NCBI GenBank assembly: GCA_945881775.1
Contig: CAMCVE010000006.1
Span: 60,288-124,287, forward strand
Source of the DNA: Bacteriovorax stolpii
Lineage (GTDB): Bacteria > Bdellovibrionota > UBA2428
Length of the DNA stretch: 64,000 bases
Direction: 5' to 3'
The notes under the pieces are model-generated. The model was not told the origin of the DNA, made no database searches, and worked only from the letters and a program-made list of their open reading frames with translations. This document shows, piece by piece, positions 42,426 to 53,707 of this stretch; within the stretch, counting starts at the first letter, position 1, and each line of letters starts with the position of its first letter. The translations under genes were made by a program, and so were the position numbers.

Positions 42426-44884
42426 GGAGTGATTGTTAGAGTAACGGTGGCCGCCGGGCTATCCAGCAATCCATCATTCACGCGGAACGTAAACGCATCC
42501 GCCCCGGTGTAGGCGGGATTGGGCGTGTAGGTCAGAGTCGCGCTTCCAAGCACACCCACACTCACACTGAGAGAGCCGTTCGAGGGTAAGGTGAGGAGTT
42601 CGTAGGTGCGTGAATTGCCGTTCGTATCCGAGCTTGTGAGCGTGATGGAGTTGGCGACGCTGTCGACAACGAAGCTTCGGGACTGAGCGTCGGCCACCGG
42701 AGCAACGTTGAGACCCGTCCCCGTAACGTCTTGGTTGAGAACCTGCGCCGAAACGCCGTTCGTGTAGCCGATCACCATCGTGTCGGTCGATATAACAGCA
42801 GCGGTGGGAGTGAATTGGATGATGTGCGTGCACGATGCTCCAGCCGCGAGCGTGGTCGAGCAGGTTCCACCGGTACGCGTGAACGGAGCGGCCAGACCCG
42901 TCATGGTCATGCCAGTTGCCGAAACGCCGCCGGAATTATTCACAGTAAAGGTGCGCGATGCGTTTGCGGAACTGTAGGCAACGCCACCGTAATTGTAAGA
43001 CGGGAAGTCCGTGATCCCCAGGACGGCGACAGTAGAGGTTCCCGAAAGCGACAGAGTCGGAGTCACGGTCGTCGCGCCGTTGAAGTAAGTGAGGCTTGGA
43101 GAATTCGCATAGACTCCCGTTACAGTTGGTGCGAATGCGAGACGGAGCGTGCAAGCCCCACCGGGCGCAAGGTTGGTGCCGCAGGTTCCGCCGTTGGTAC
43201 CGGGATAGGATCCGCCCACGAAGGAGAACGGAGAGCTGGGGGCCAAGTTCACACCCATTAAAGTAGATGCGAAGGTGCCACCGTTCGAGACAGTAATCGA
43301 GCGTTCGGTCGTCGACATATTCACAACAGTTCCCCAAGCTCCACTGCCAAAGCTCAACGTACCTAGACCCGCTCGGCCTTGGGCCGTGAGCGTTGTGGTT
43401 ACGAGCGTCCCGCTACCAGGGTTATAACGAATTACTGTGTTGTCAGTGCTGGTGATGAGCCCGGTGCCCGAGCCTGTGGGAGTATATTCCACAACCATTG
43501 TGCAGCTCGCGCCCGCAGCAAGACTCGTCGTGCAGGATCCTCCGGTACCGGGATAAGCAAATCCTTTATAACGGAAGAACCCAGCCAAGGTGTCGGTGAT
43601 TGTGATCGTGGCGGCAGCAAAGTTGCCTGTATTCCGTAGCGTGATGGTGCCTTCGTTTGTCGAGTTCTTGGCGACGAGGCCGAAATCGTAAGTCGTGCCG
43701 ACTGTCGCTTCGATGATCGCGCCGCGCGCGGGTCCCGAAAGATCGAGCTCTAAGGTCTGCGTCTGTTCTCCGTCATAGTAACTAAGTTCGATTGTGTCGT
43801 TCGTGGTTTCGGGCAGCGTCGGAACGAACTGCACGACGATCGTACAGGTGCCACTTGGAGCGAGAGTGGCCGCGCAGGTTCCCCCGGTTCCGGGATAAAC
43901 AGACCCAGCGTAGCGGAAGGGAAGCGCAAGACCCCCAAGATCCGTGATGAGCGAGGCATCAAAGCTGCCGGTGTTGCTTATGGTAAAGGTGCGGCTTGCG
44001 GTGGCGCCCGTGTAAGTGGTTGCGTAGGTGTAAAGCGGTGTGTTCGTGATCGCAAGAACCGCGTTGCCCGAACTGCCTCGCAAGGCGGTCGCAACGGCGC
44101 CCGCGCTGCCGCCCGTGACAAAGCCCATGCCCCACGATCCATTCGAGATGCCTGAGGCCGTGGGCGCGAATTCGAGAACGAAGGTGCACGTCGCCGCTGC
44201 GTCCAGCTCCGTAGCGCAGGTGCCGCCGGTGCCGGGATAAACGCCTCCCTTATATCGGAAGGGAGCAGCGAGAACACCCGAATCCGTCATGAAACGTGCG
44301 GTGAGCGATCCCGTATTTGTTACTGTGAATGTGTTTGCCGTCACGGCGCCAATCAGCGTGTTGGAGAAGGTGTAGAGAGGCCAACCGCTGACCGTGAGCG
44401 AAGCCGCTCCAGCAGAACCATACACGCCGTAGCTGAAAGTTTTTGCGACACCCTCGCTCTCGTAATCGAGAACAAACACTTCGCCAAAACTTCCTCCCAC
44501 TGTCGGACGGTATTCGACAAAGATGCTGCAGGACGTTTGGGATGTGAGAGTTCCCGTTGGACAGGTCCCACCAGTGCCGGGATAACTTCCTCCCTTGAAG
44601 AGGAAGGGAGCCGAGGGGCCCGTGTTTAAGGCAATATTCTCGGCGTCTTTCACGCCGTCGTTGACGATCGTGAGTTCGATTTCGTTCGTGGTGCCGGTGT
44701 TTTTGTTTCCGAAATTGTACGAGCTGCCCGATGCTTCGATGAGAAAAGCATCGCTCGATCCGGGATCTTCAACGGTGCCTTTGGGGTCTTCGTAAGTCGG
44801 ATCAGCCGTGATTGCGCGACGAGCTTTGCATCCGCCAGAGGCGATGAGCAAAAAAAGCGCAAAATGAAGTGTTTTCGACCTCAT
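42422..44884 (-). CDS. Large ASH/choice-of-anchor-D repeat lipoprotein
   Basis: 820 residues. A lipobox IASGGC (Cys about 19) makes it a lipoprotein. Six repeats of about 100-115 residues follow, each with an immunoglobulin-like strand pattern ending in (Y/F)PGTGGTC...C(T/S)..(V/I)(E/Q)F.PT: the ASH (HYDIN-like)/choice-of-anchor-D type, with a conserved Cys pair per repeat that suggests a disulfide each. Residues about 725-820 are a cadherin/Ig-like domain (GSATLTYTPNPAYTGADAFTF). Likely a long surface-exposed rod. Repeats 2-4 share nearly identical DNA (CCGGGATAAAC/GGCGGT), evidence of recent expansion. Divergent from an ABC exporter. Confidence 0.8.
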   Translation of the reverse strand: MRSKTLHFALFLLIASGGCKARRAITADPTYEDPKGTVEDPGSSDAFLIEASGSSYNFGNKNTGTTNEIELTIVNDGVKDAENIALNTGPSAPFLFKGGSYPGTGGTCPTGTLTSQTSCSIFVEYRPTVGGSFGEVFVLDYESEGVAKTFSYGVYGSAGAASLTVSGWPLYTFSNTLIGAVTANTFTVTNTGSLTARFMTDSGVLAAPFRYKGGVYPGTGGTCATELDAAATCTFVLEFAPTASGISNGSWGMGFVTGGSAGAVATALRGSSGNAVLAITNTPLYTYATTYTGATASRTFTISNTGSFDASLITDLGGLALPFRYAGSVYPGTGGTCAATLAPSGTCTIVVQFVPTLPETTNDTIELSYYDGEQTQTLELDLSGPARGAIIEATVGTTYDFGLVAKNSTNEGTITLRNTGNFAAATITITDTLAGFFRYKGFAYPGTGGSCTTSLAAGASCTMVVEYTPTGSGTGLITSTDNTVIRYNPGSGTLVTTTLTAQGRAGLGTLSFGSGAWGTVVNMSTTERSITVSNGGTFASTLMGVNLAPSSPFSFVGGSYPGTNGGTCGTNLAPGGACTLRLAFAPTVTGVYANSPSLTYFNGATTVTPTLSLSGTSTVAVLGITDFPSYNYGGVAYSSANASRTFTVNNSGGVSATGMTMTGLAAPFTRTGGTCSTTLAAGASCTHIIQFTPTAAVISTDTMVIGYTNGVSAQVLNQDVTGTGLNVAPVADAQSRSFVVDSVANSITLTSSDTNGNSRTYELLTLPSNGSLSVSVGVLGSATLTYTPNPAYTGADAFTFRVNDGLLDSPAATVTLTITP

Positions 44885-44966
44885 ACGTCCTTCGTCTTTA
44901 TCGGAGAAAAAATCCCTCCCCCTTAAATTATAGGGGCCTAAATGTCTCGAGACTGGTTATGCTTTC

Positions 44967-45012
44967 GTTAAGAAGACGCTCGATCGTTCGCCAGAGTTAA
45001 GCTCCCGTTAAG
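44967..45012. promoter_or_regulatory. Three direct GTTAAG repeats upstream of the ABC exporter
   Basis: GTTAAG occurs at 44967-44972, 44996-45001 and 45007-45012 in the 194-base divergent region between the ASH lipoprotein and the ABC exporter. Single copies also lie upstream of the genes starting at 5177, 8060 and 25559. It may be a binding site for a shared regulator, but the sites are short and could be chance. Confidence 0.35.
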
Positions 45013-45078
45013 AGGGTGGGGGAAATAGAGAAAGCGACTCTCGCACTTTCATAGAACTCCGTTTAAACTTCCCCTCGC

Positions 45079-45996
45079 ATGAGCCTCATCAATGCCCAAG
45101 AAATCAAGAAATCCTTCGGGAGTTTTCACGCTCTCCAAGGGGTTAATCTCCGCGTTGATGCGGGTGAGTGTGTCGGTCTCCTCGGCCCAAATGGAGCCGG
45201 CAAGTCCACGTTCATCAACGTCTTGTACGGGGCTTCGCTGCGAAGTTCAGGCAAACTGAGCGTCTTCGGGTTAGATCCTGCGACACAGTCTCACGAAATC
45301 AAACGTCGTCTTGGCGTGGTCCCCCAGGAGAACGCCCTCGACGATGCTCTTAGTGTGATTGAGAACATGCGTCTCTTCGCGCGATTTGTGAATCTCCCGA
45401 GAGAAAAGGCCGACCCGCGCATCGAGGAACTTCTGACCTACATGTCCCTCGACCACAAAAAAAACGATCCCATTCGAACGCTCTCAGGAGGCATGAAGCG
45501 CCGACTCGCTTTTGTGCGCGCGCTGCTAGCTGATCCGGAACTCCTCATTCTCGACGAGCCAACGACGGGCCTGGATCCTGCTGTTCGCCACCTTCTTTGG
45601 CAGCGCGTGGGCGACTTGCGCCGCAAGGGGAAAACCATTCTCATCACAACGCACTACATGCACGAGGCCGAAGTGTTATGCGATCGTATTATCATCCTCA
45701 ACCAAGGTCGCATTGTCGACGAGGGCTCGCCTCGCGCCCTTATCGATCGACACACTCCAGGCTTCGTTTCTATTTTTCTTGGAGGAGAAGACGTGGAAAG
45801 TGTCCTGCGCAAAAACTTCCCCCTTGAGTGGACCTTTTACAGACAACAAGATTCTTGGTGCGTGCGCGCTCCAACGTTGCCTGAACTCGTCGAGTCTCAA
45901 AAAACTCTTTCGTTGACTCCGCTTCAGATGCGTCCCTCAAACCTCGAAGACGTGTACCTCAAGCTTACGGGTGAGGAGCTGAGTCAAAATGATTAA
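45079..45996 (+). CDS. ABC transporter ATP-binding protein, NodI-like
   Basis: 305 residues. Walker A GPNGAGKSTFINVL (about 38-51), Q-loop PQENALDDAL, signature LSGGMKRRLAFVRALL, Walker B LLILDEPTTGLDP and H-loop ITTHYMHEAE are all complete. The C-terminal 80 residues are the extension seen in DrrA/NodI type exporters. Overlap of eight bases with the permease gene makes the pair a single transporter. A TAAACT lies nine bases before the ATG. Confidence 0.94.
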   Translation: MSLINAQEIKKSFGSFHALQGVNLRVDAGECVGLLGPNGAGKSTFINVLYGASLRSSGKLSVFGLDPATQSHEIKRRLGVVPQENALDDALSVIENMRLFARFVNLPREKADPRIEELLTYMSLDHKKNDPIRTLSGGMKRRLAFVRALLADPELLILDEPTTGLDPAVRHLLWQRVGDLRRKGKTILITTHYMHEAEVLCDRIIILNQGRIVDEGSPRALIDRHTPGFVSIFLGGEDVESVLRKNFPLEWTFYRQQDSWCVRAPTLPELVESQKTLSLTPLQMRPSNLEDVYLKLTGEELSQND

Positions 45997-46759
45997 TATT
46001 TTCAGAAACAGCTGGTCCGTTGTTATTCGTAACTGGGCTGTATACCGTAAAGACTTCATCGCAAATATTTCTCCGACCGTGGCCGACCCTAGCCTGATTC
46101 TACTGTCGCTCGGACTCGGGCTCGGTTCCTTTGTGCAAAACGTAGGAGGACGCAGCTACATGGAGTTTCTTGCGCCAGGGCTCGTTGCATCAACGGCCTT
46201 GTTCACCTCTTTTTTTGAATCGAGCTACGGTTTTTACGTGCGCATGACTTTCGAGAATGTTTTTAAGGCCATGCTTACGACTCCTATTGGTCCGCGGGAG
46301 GTCGTTCTGGGCGAGTTCATGTGGAACTTCTTAAAAGGTTCCCTCATGGCGTTTGGCGTCGCGCTGTTTCTGCTCGCGTTTGGGCTTGCGCCCAGCGTGC
46401 TTTCGCTTTTTGGTGCCGCCCTACTTGGGGGTGTCATTGCAATTCCCTGCGCGGCGATGGGGCTTCTGGCTTCGAGCTACGTCAAAAACATCAACCAGTT
46501 TCAGTCAGTGTACTCTTTCATCATTGCGCCGATGTTCTATCTCTCGGGAATATTTTTCCCAATCGGACCGATGCCGCACGCCTTCCAGCTCGCAGTGCAG
46601 ATTTCTCCATTCACGCATGGCGTGCATCTGATGCAGCTATTGTTTTGGCAGCAGCTAAGCTTGGAGGCCCTCGTGATTCACGGAGGAATTCTACTTGCGT
46701 TTAGTCTGTCACTCGGCCTTTGGGCCAACCACCGGATCCGAGTGAAACTTGTCACTTAG
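45989..46759 (+). CDS. ABC-2 type permease, NodJ-like
   Basis: 256 residues with six hydrophobic segments, typical ABC-2 membrane domain. The N-terminal RNWAVYRKDFIANISPTVADP and YMEFLAPGLVASTALFTSFFE match the NodJ/drug-export branch; a second block FYLSGIFFPIGPMPHAFQ is the conserved ABC-2 C-terminal motif. Forms a half or full exporter with the upstream ATPase. Substrate (lipo-oligosaccharide, drug or polysaccharide) is unknown. Convergent with radA. Confidence 0.9.
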   Translation: MINIFRNSWSVVIRNWAVYRKDFIANISPTVADPSLILLSLGLGLGSFVQNVGGRSYMEFLAPGLVASTALFTSFFESSYGFYVRMTFENVFKAMLTTPIGPREVVLGEFMWNFLKGSLMAFGVALFLLAFGLAPSVLSLFGAALLGGVIAIPCAAMGLLASSYVKNINQFQSVYSFIIAPMFYLSGIFFPIGPMPHAFQLAVQISPFTHGVHLMQLLFWQQLSLEALVIHGGILLAFSLSLGLWANHRIRVKLVT

Positions 46760-46767
46760 CTTGCTCG

Positions 46768-46808
46768 GGTTCATTGAACCAATCCGCCGTGCAGACCGCT
46801 TCACGGCG
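46768..46808. terminator. Two hairpins between convergent ABC permease and radA genes
   Basis: GGTTC-att-GAACC (46768-46780) and CGCCGTG-10-CACGGCG (46785-46808) lie in the 41-base convergent gap and across the radA stop codon. Neither is followed by a T run, so a role as a two-way terminator is possible but weak. Confidence 0.3.
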
Positions 46809-48210
46809 CGGATTTACTTAGAGCATCCCGAACACTTGCGCATTCGACGATTTGGAGTCCCTTCACTTCGCGCGCTTCTTTTGCGTTCCATTTCGGAATA
46901 AATGCGCGAGTGACTCCGACGGTTTTTGCCTCAGCAAGGCGCGCCGAAATATTGCTCACACTGCGCAGCTCTCCGCCAAGACCCACTTCACCAATAAATA
47001 TTGCGTCAGCGGGAAGTGTTTTTCCCTGGGCAGCGGAAACGAGTGAACATAAAATTGCCAAATCGCTCGCCGGCTCATCAATCCGCGCCCCGCTAGCCAC
47101 CTTGCAGTAAACATCAAAGTCCGAAATGCTCATGCCCAGAGCCCGGTCAATCACAGCAAGAAGCAAGGAGATGCGGTTTCCATCAACACCTTGGACTGTG
47201 CGACGTGGATATCCGGCGTAGCATTTTTGAGTGAGCGACTGGACCTCGGTGAGAAAAGGTCTTGAGCCCTCCATGTGCGCCACAATGGCGCTCCCTGGAG
47301 AATCCTTAGCCCGCTCCATCAAAAATCTTTGCGAGGGATTTTCAACTTGAGTGAGTCCCCACGCGTTCATTTCGAAAACGGCCAATTCGTTGGTGGCGCC
47401 GAAACGATTCTTCTGTCCTCGAAGCATGCGGTAGGCGCCCGTCGCCGAATTCTCGAAATAGAACACTCCGTCAACCATGTGCTCGAGCAATCTCGGGCCC
47501 GCGACAACGCCTTCTTTGGTCACGTGACCGACAAGAAAAACGAGTGCGCCTCGAGACTTGGCGTATTCCATAAACACCTGAGTCACTCGGCGAATTTGTG
47601 AAACCGTGCCCGCGGCACTCTCCAAATCTGGAGCCGCAAAGGTTTGCACCGAATCGACAACAACCGCCATGGGCTCCTGTGAATTCAGTGCAAGTATGGC
47701 CTCTTCAAGATCGGTGCTCGCAAGAAACTGCAGGTTATCGCCTCGTCCCACTTTAAGTCTCTGGGCGCGAGCGGCCACCTGAGGACCGGACTCCTCTCCA
47801 CTCAGATAGAGACACTTGAGGCCTTCGCCGTTTGCGAGGTGTCCAATCATCTGCAAGAGAAGTGTCGACTTTCCAATGCCCGGCTCGCCGCCAAAGAGCA
47901 ATACCGAACCCGGAACAAATCCTCCGCCCAGAACACGATCTGCTTCGGTCATCCCGCTCGAAACGCGGCGACGTTTTCCGATCTCAGAATCCAGTTCATC
48001 AAAAAGTTTTTTAGGGACACCGAAGGCTCGCACCGGACCACCGCTCGACGTCGAGCCGCCTGCTTTAGAAGTGGTTTTACTTGTCGGTGTTTTTTGAACG
48101 CGGTCTTCAACGAGCGTGTTCCATTCGCCACATTCCGAGCAGCGCCCTTGCCAACGCGGAGTTTGCGCTCCGCATGCCTGACAGGAATAAACGGTTTGAG
48201 TCTTGGCCAT
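46801..48210 (-). CDS. radA: DNA repair protein RadA/Sms
   Basis: About 469 residues. RecA-like ATPase that helps branch migration in recombination. N-terminal zinc finger CQACGAQTPRWQGRCSECG (C4), Walker A GGEPGIGKSTLL, the RadA motif KNRFG in RGQKNRFGATNEL and a C-terminal LonC-like domain with FIGEVGLGGELRSVSNI. ATG 48210 (MAKTQTVYSC) gives the normal start; seven extra residues upstream are unlikely. GGGGG lies before it. The first gene after the ATP synthase cluster; read away from the origin. Confidence 0.95.
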   Translation of the reverse strand: MAKTQTVYSCQACGAQTPRWQGRCSECGEWNTLVEDRVQKTPTSKTTSKAGGSTSSGGPVRAFGVPKKLFDELDSEIGKRRRVSSGMTEADRVLGGGFVPGSVLLFGGEPGIGKSTLLLQMIGHLANGEGLKCLYLSGEESGPQVAARAQRLKVGRGDNLQFLASTDLEEAILALNSQEPMAVVVDSVQTFAAPDLESAAGTVSQIRRVTQVFMEYAKSRGALVFLVGHVTKEGVVAGPRLLEHMVDGVFYFENSATGAYRMLRGQKNRFGATNELAVFEMNAWGLTQVENPSQRFLMERAKDSPGSAIVAHMEGSRPFLTEVQSLTQKCYAGYPRRTVQGVDGNRISLLLAVIDRALGMSISDFDVYCKVASGARIDEPASDLAILCSLVSAAQGKTLPADAIFIGEVGLGGELRSVSNISARLAEAKTVGVTRAFIPKWNAKEAREVKGLQIVECASVRDALSKSAP

Positions 48211-48260
48211 GAGGGACCCCCATAAAATCACGAGGGCCCGTCGCCGTCAGACGATCTGCC

Positions 48261-48652
48261 CTAGCCGAGTCGAGCCATCGCGCGCTCGAGCTTGAGATCC
48301 CACTTGGCAAGAGCGGCGTCATCAAGACCACCTGCTTCGACCATTTTCTTCGCGGTTTCAAAAGCTACTTGAGCACGACCTTTATCGATTTCGTTGCCGA
48401 GCTCAGCGACATCAGCAAGCACTGTGACGTGGCCATCCTTCACCTGAAGAAAGCCCCACGTTACTACGGCTGTTGCCATCTCGTGTTCGCCATCGATGCG
48501 CCACTTGAGCACACCCGTCACCAACTGAGTCACGAAATTCGCATGATCAGGATAGATGCCGAGCATCCCCATCACACCAGGGACGCTAATCTCAACGACA
48601 TCGAGTCCCGTAATCAAACGGCGGGACGGTGTCTGAAGAGTGAGCTTGAGCA

Positions 48653-48653
<1 letters not shown>
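48261..48653 (-). CDS. atpC: F1 ATP synthase epsilon subunit
   Basis: 130 residues: an N-terminal beta-sandwich (LKLTLQTPSRRLITGLDVVEISVPGVMGMLGIYPDHANF) followed by a helical hairpin that inhibits ATP hydrolysis. LGIYPDHANF is the conserved loop. Start overlaps the atpD stop by one base. Last gene of the ATP synthase operon; no clear terminator follows. Confidence 0.93.
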
Positions 48654-50074
<1,421 letters not shown>

Positions 50075-50088
50075 TTAAAAAGACGGAT

Positions 50089-51063
50089 CTAGCCCTTGAG
50101 GGCTTCTGCTCCGCCGATAATTTCCATAAGTTCTTTGGTAATTGCTGCTTGTCTGAGGCGGTTCGCTTGCAGAGACATTCTAGAAATCATGTCTGATGCG
50201 TTGCGAGTCGCGCTGTCCATGGCGGTCATTTTTGCTCCGAGCTCCGAAGCCAAACTGTCTGCGAGGTAGGCGTACATCTGCATCCGCAACTGAACGGGCA
50301 AGAGCTTCGAAAACAGCTCTGTTGGATCAGGTTCAGTAACATACGGGGGGTCAATTTTGCCGTTCTGAATCGGCTTGTCTTGATAGAGCTCTTCTACACT
50401 GAGCGCCATGGGTAAGAGCTTTTTTTCGGTGACTGTTTGAGTGAGAGCCGATTGGAACTGAGTGAAAATGACTTGGACTTCTTGAAGCTCTCCCGAAAGG
50501 AATCTTTCCGTGAGCTTCGCTGTGACAAGATCTGCGCGGCTCACCTCGAAACGTCCGGTCCAGAAGTTCTCAAAATTCTCTGTCGTCACGCCGCGCTTGC
50601 GGAAGAATTCGTTGGCCTTGCGCCCGACGGTGAAAACTTTAACGGTCACGTTCTCTTGAGTTAGGAGTTCTTGGTACCTGCGCCAAGCGACCTTGAGGAC
50701 CGACGTGTTGTACGCACCACACAGACCGCGGTCTGCGGCGACAACCACGAGGCCAAGCGTTTTCTTTGCGGCGTCTTCGGAGCCCATGGCTCCATCAAGT
50801 GAAACAATCTTCGCTGCGAGGAGCGGGTGCATTCCGGGAAGCAGCTGTGCCGCTTTCTCGGGAGTGGTGGCCTTAGCTTTCAAAATACTTTCAAGGAGCT
50901 CATCACTGATTTCCTTGAGCTTCGCAGAATATCCGCGAGCGCCTTCAATTGCTTGTTGGGCGCGCCGAAGCTTGCTCGCCGCAACCATTTTCATGGCCTT
51001 GGTGATCTGCTGCGTGTTCTTCACGCTCGAGATTCTCGAGCGGATGTCTTTTAATGACGGCAC
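50089..51063 (-). CDS. atpG: F1 ATP synthase gamma subunit
   Basis: 324 residues, about 35 longer than E. coli. N-terminal helix MPSLKDIRSRISSVKNTQQITKAMKMVAASKLRRA and the C-terminal helix (SRNASDMISRMSLQANRLRQAAITKELMEIIGGAEAL, cut here to its key part NRLRQAAITKELMEI) form the rotor shaft. DRGLCGAYN is the central-domain motif. The extra length is in a loop around residues 60-95 (KAKATTPEKAAQLLPGMH) and another near 230-265. Precedes atpD by 26 bases. Confidence 0.95.
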   Translation of the reverse strand: MPSLKDIRSRISSVKNTQQITKAMKMVAASKLRRAQQAIEGARGYSAKLKEISDELLESILKAKATTPEKAAQLLPGMHPLLAAKIVSLDGAMGSEDAAKKTLGLVVVAADRGLCGAYNTSVLKVAWRRYQELLTQENVTVKVFTVGRKANEFFRKRGVTTENFENFWTGRFEVSRADLVTAKLTERFLSGELQEVQVIFTQFQSALTQTVTEKKLLPMALSVEELYQDKPIQNGKIDPPYVTEPDPTELFSKLLPVQLRMQMYAYLADSLASELGAKMTAMDSATRNASDMISRMSLQANRLRQAAITKELMEIIGGAEALKG

Positions 51064-51079
51064 GTCTTAAAACCCCTTG

Positions 51080-52600
51080 TTAAGCGTTCGCGCCCAGGAA
51101 TCCGTTGGCGAATTCTTTGAGCGTTTCGGAAAGTTTCTTTTTAAGGTCGTTGTCGAGATTCTTCTTTTCGCTGATGTCGCGCAAGATGTCGGCGTGACGG
51201 CTTTCGATGAACGCGTGAAGTTCTTCTTCGAACTTACGGATCTTCTCGACAGCCACCTTGTCGGTGAAGCCTTGAGTGATCGCAAAGATAGAGATGATCT
51301 GCTTCTCGACTGGCATAGGAACGTACTGGCCTTGCTTCAGGACTTCACGAAGACGGAGACCGCGGTTCAACTGACGCTGAGTCGCTGGATCAAGGTCGGA
51401 GCCAAAGGCTGCAAACGCCGCGAGTTCGCGGAACTGCGCGAGCTCGAGACGAAGTGGACCTGCAACTCCCTTCATCGCCTTGATCTGAGCCGAACCACCA
51501 ACGCGCGATACGGAGAGACCCGCGTTCACCGCAGGACGAATACCTGAGTAGAAGAGGTCCGACTCAAGGAAGATCTGGCCGTCGGTGATCGAAATGACGT
51601 TCGTAGGGATGTAAGCAGAAACGTCGCCCGCCTGAGTCTCAATGATAGGGAGCGCAGTGAGTGAGCCGCCGCCGAGATCTTTGTGAAGCTTCGCAGCACG
51701 CTCGAGAAGACGTGAGTGAATGAAGAAAACGTCTCCAGGGTAGGCTTCACGACCAGGAGGGCGGCGAAGAAGCAGGGACAGCTGGCGATAAGCCTGCGCT
51801 TGCTTGGTCAAATCGTCATAAATAATGAGGGCGTGCTTGCCGTTGTCGCGGTACCACTCGCCGATCGTGCAACCGGTGTAGGGAGCGATGAACTGCAAAG
51901 GAGCTGCGTCGGAAGCGCCGGCGGTCACAACCGTGGTGTATTCCATGGCGCCGTGAGCACGGAGCTTCTCGACAACTTGTGCAACTGTTGACTGCTTCTG
52001 TCCGATCGCGACGTAGATACAGAAGACGCCTTTGCCTTTTTGGTTGATGATCGTGTCGATGGCGAGAGCTGTCTTTCCGGTTTGACGGTCGCCAATGATC
52101 AGTTCGCGTTGGCCGCGACCGATGGGGATGAGGGCGTCGACAACCTTGAGACCAGTTTGCAGGGGCTCGTTAACTGAAGAGCGTTTTACGATACCGGGGG
52201 CCTTGGTTTCGACAATCCGGTTTTCTTTGGACTCGATAGGTCCCTTGCCGTCGATAGGGAAGCCAAGACCATTGAGGACGCGACCGGCGAGATTTTCGCC
52301 GACAGGAATCTGAAGGATTTTGCCCGTACGCTTAACGGTGTCGCCTTCTTTGATGTGCTGATCGGAACCGAAAATTGCAACACCGACGTTGTCTTCTTCC
52401 AAGTTCAGGGCGAGTCCAAACAAGCCGCCGGGCAATTCGAGCATCTCACCCGCAACACAGTTTTTTAGACCGTGAACGCGAGCGACGCCGTCACCTACAG
52501 AGATGATGGTTCCGGTTTCGGAAACTTCCAGACGTGTGTCGAAGTCTTGGATCTTTTGTTTGATGAGTGCGCTGATTTCTTCTGTGCGTAGCTGTTGCAT
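51080..52600 (-). CDS. atpA: F1 ATP synthase alpha subunit
   Basis: 506 residues. Non-catalytic nucleotide-binding subunit: [16 protein letters not shown]-loop (about residue 170), [11 protein letters not shown] at the N-terminal barrel, [36 protein letters not shown] block (given here by its core [14 protein letters not shown]). AAGGAG precedes the ATG. Also contains SISDGQIFLE-like [10 protein letters not shown]. Normal length; no odd features. Confidence 0.98.
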   Translation of the reverse strand: MQQLRTEEISALIKQKIQDFDTRLEVSETGTIISVGDGVARVHGLKNCVAGEMLELPGGLFGLALNLEEDNVGVAIFGSDQHIKEGDTVKRTGKILQIPVGENLAGRVLNGLGFPIDGKGPIESKENRIVETKAPGIVKRSSVNEPLQTGLKVVDALIPIGRGQRELIIGDRQTGKTALAIDTIINQKGKGVFCIYVAIGQKQSTVAQVVEKLRAHGAMEYTTVVTAGASDAAPLQFIAPYTGCTIGEWYRDNGKHALIIYDDLTKQAQAYRQLSLLLRRPPGREAYPGDVFFIHSRLLERAAKLHKDLGGGSLTALPIIETQAGDVSAYIPTNVISITDGQIFLESDLFYSGIRPAVNAGLSVSRVGGSAQIKAMKGVAGPLRLELAQFRELAAFAAFGSDLDPATQRQLNRGLRLREVLKQGQYVPMPVEKQIISIFAITQGFTDKVAVEKIRKFEEELHAFIESRHADILRDISEKKNLDNDLKKKLSETLKEFANGFLGANA

Positions 52601-52638
52601 GCTTTCGCTCCTTTATCCTTAGAGATCTAAATTTCTAC

Positions 52639-53190
52639 TCAGGCATCAGCCTGAGACAATTGCCGTTGCATACGATGGAGGTGTGAGGCGAGGGTACCGT
52701 CAAACGTCTTTCCATCGACGTTAACTCGCAGGCCTGCGATGAGTTCGGGGTTTGTTTCAACAATCAAGCGCAGCTTTTTACCGACGGTCTTTTCCAAATT
52801 AATTTGGATCGTTGCGACTTCGGATTCAGTCAGGGCGTACGCGCTTTCAATGTGAGCCTCGGCCTCGCCGAGCTGTTCCATGATTACTTTCTTGAATTCA
52901 AATACGACGTCTTCAAGAAGGCCGGCGCGATCCGAGTCTAAAAGAACCTTGAGAAACTTTGTTGTCTCGACGCTGACCTGAGCTTTCGAAAGAAACTCCT
53001 GGAGTACGCTCCATTTCTCGGCGCGATCAAAAGCTGGGCTCTTTAAAAATTCGGAAAACTTTTTCGCTGCGGAGAAATTGCGAAAGAGCGCCTCAAGCTC
53101 GGCCTGAGCCAAGCTGGCCTTAGCGGGCTCCGAGAACATTGAAGCAAAGGCGCGTGCGTAGCGTTTGGCGATTGTCGACTTAGCGGCCAT
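52639..53190 (-). CDS. atpH: F1 ATP synthase delta subunit
   Basis: 183 residues, the peripheral-stalk subunit that holds F1 to the b subunits. Helical N-terminal domain (IAKRYARAFASMFS at 6-19), with the family's VRVNVDGKTFDGTLASHLHRMQ-like C-terminal end (core GKTFDGTLASHLHRM). Eleven-base overlap with atpF shows tight coupling; 38 bases separate it from atpA. Confidence 0.93.
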   Translation of the reverse strand: MAAKSTIAKRYARAFASMFSEPAKASLAQAELEALFRNFSAAKKFSEFLKSPAFDRAEKWSVLQEFLSKAQVSVETTKFLKVLLDSDRAGLLEDVVFEFKKVIMEQLGEAEAHIESAYALTESEVATIQINLEKTVGKKLRLIVETNPELIAGLRVNVDGKTFDGTLASHLHRMQRQLSQADA

Positions 53191-53704
53191 GAGCTGCTCC
53201 CTTGATGTCGTTGTTCAGCCCTTCGAAAAGCTGTTTATGTAGAGAGCTTTGTTGATCTTTGCTTTGGACGAGCAGACTTTGTGTTTCTGCGAGCGCCGTT
53301 TTTACGAGTACGTTCTTAAGGTCAGCCGCAGCACCACGTGCTTCATCTTTGGCGGAGAGCTTGGCATCTTGCAGGATACGTTCTGCCGTGACCGTGGCTT
53401 CTTCTAGAATCCCACGCGAAACATGTTCGGCCTCTGAACGCATTTCAGCAATGATTCGGTTGCGCGTGTTGTCGAAGTCTTTGAGATCGCTTTTTGCTGA
53501 CTCAAGAGCCTCGGTAACCTTTGCAAGCTCTCGCTTGGATTCGCCGAGCTTTTGCTCGACCCCATCTGCACGAGACTTCAGAGCACCAAGGATTCCCTTG
53601 CCCGCTCCAAAATAAACAATCAAAAAAACAACGACGAGGTTCGCCAGTACAACGAGCTCGTGAATCCCTGGGCCCACTTGGGCCGCATCAACTCCTGCCG
53701 CCAT
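53180..53704 (-). CDS. atpF: Fo ATP synthase b subunit
   Basis: 174 residues: one N-terminal TM (about 18-38, LVVLANLVVVFLIVYFGAGKG) then a long charged amphipathic coiled coil (residues 40-160) that forms the stator. It is the second of two b-type genes, three bases after the b' gene and overlapping atpH. Having b and b' as a heterodimer is typical of cyanobacteria, phototrophs and several deltaproteobacterial-type lineages. Confidence 0.88.
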   Translation of the reverse strand: MAAGVDAAQVGPGIHELVVLANLVVVFLIVYFGAGKGILGALKSRADGVEQKLGESKRELAKVTEALESAKSDLKDFDNTRNRIIAEMRSEAEHVSRGILEEATVTAERILQDAKLSAKDEARGAAADLKNVLVKTALAETQSLLVQSKDQQSSLHKQLFEGLNNDIKGAAHGR

Positions 53705-53707
53705 GCT

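Noticed and set aside
46768..46808. Strong intrinsic terminator between the ABC permease and radA
   Set aside because: Hairpins exist but have no T-run on either strand, so only a low-confidence entry was kept.
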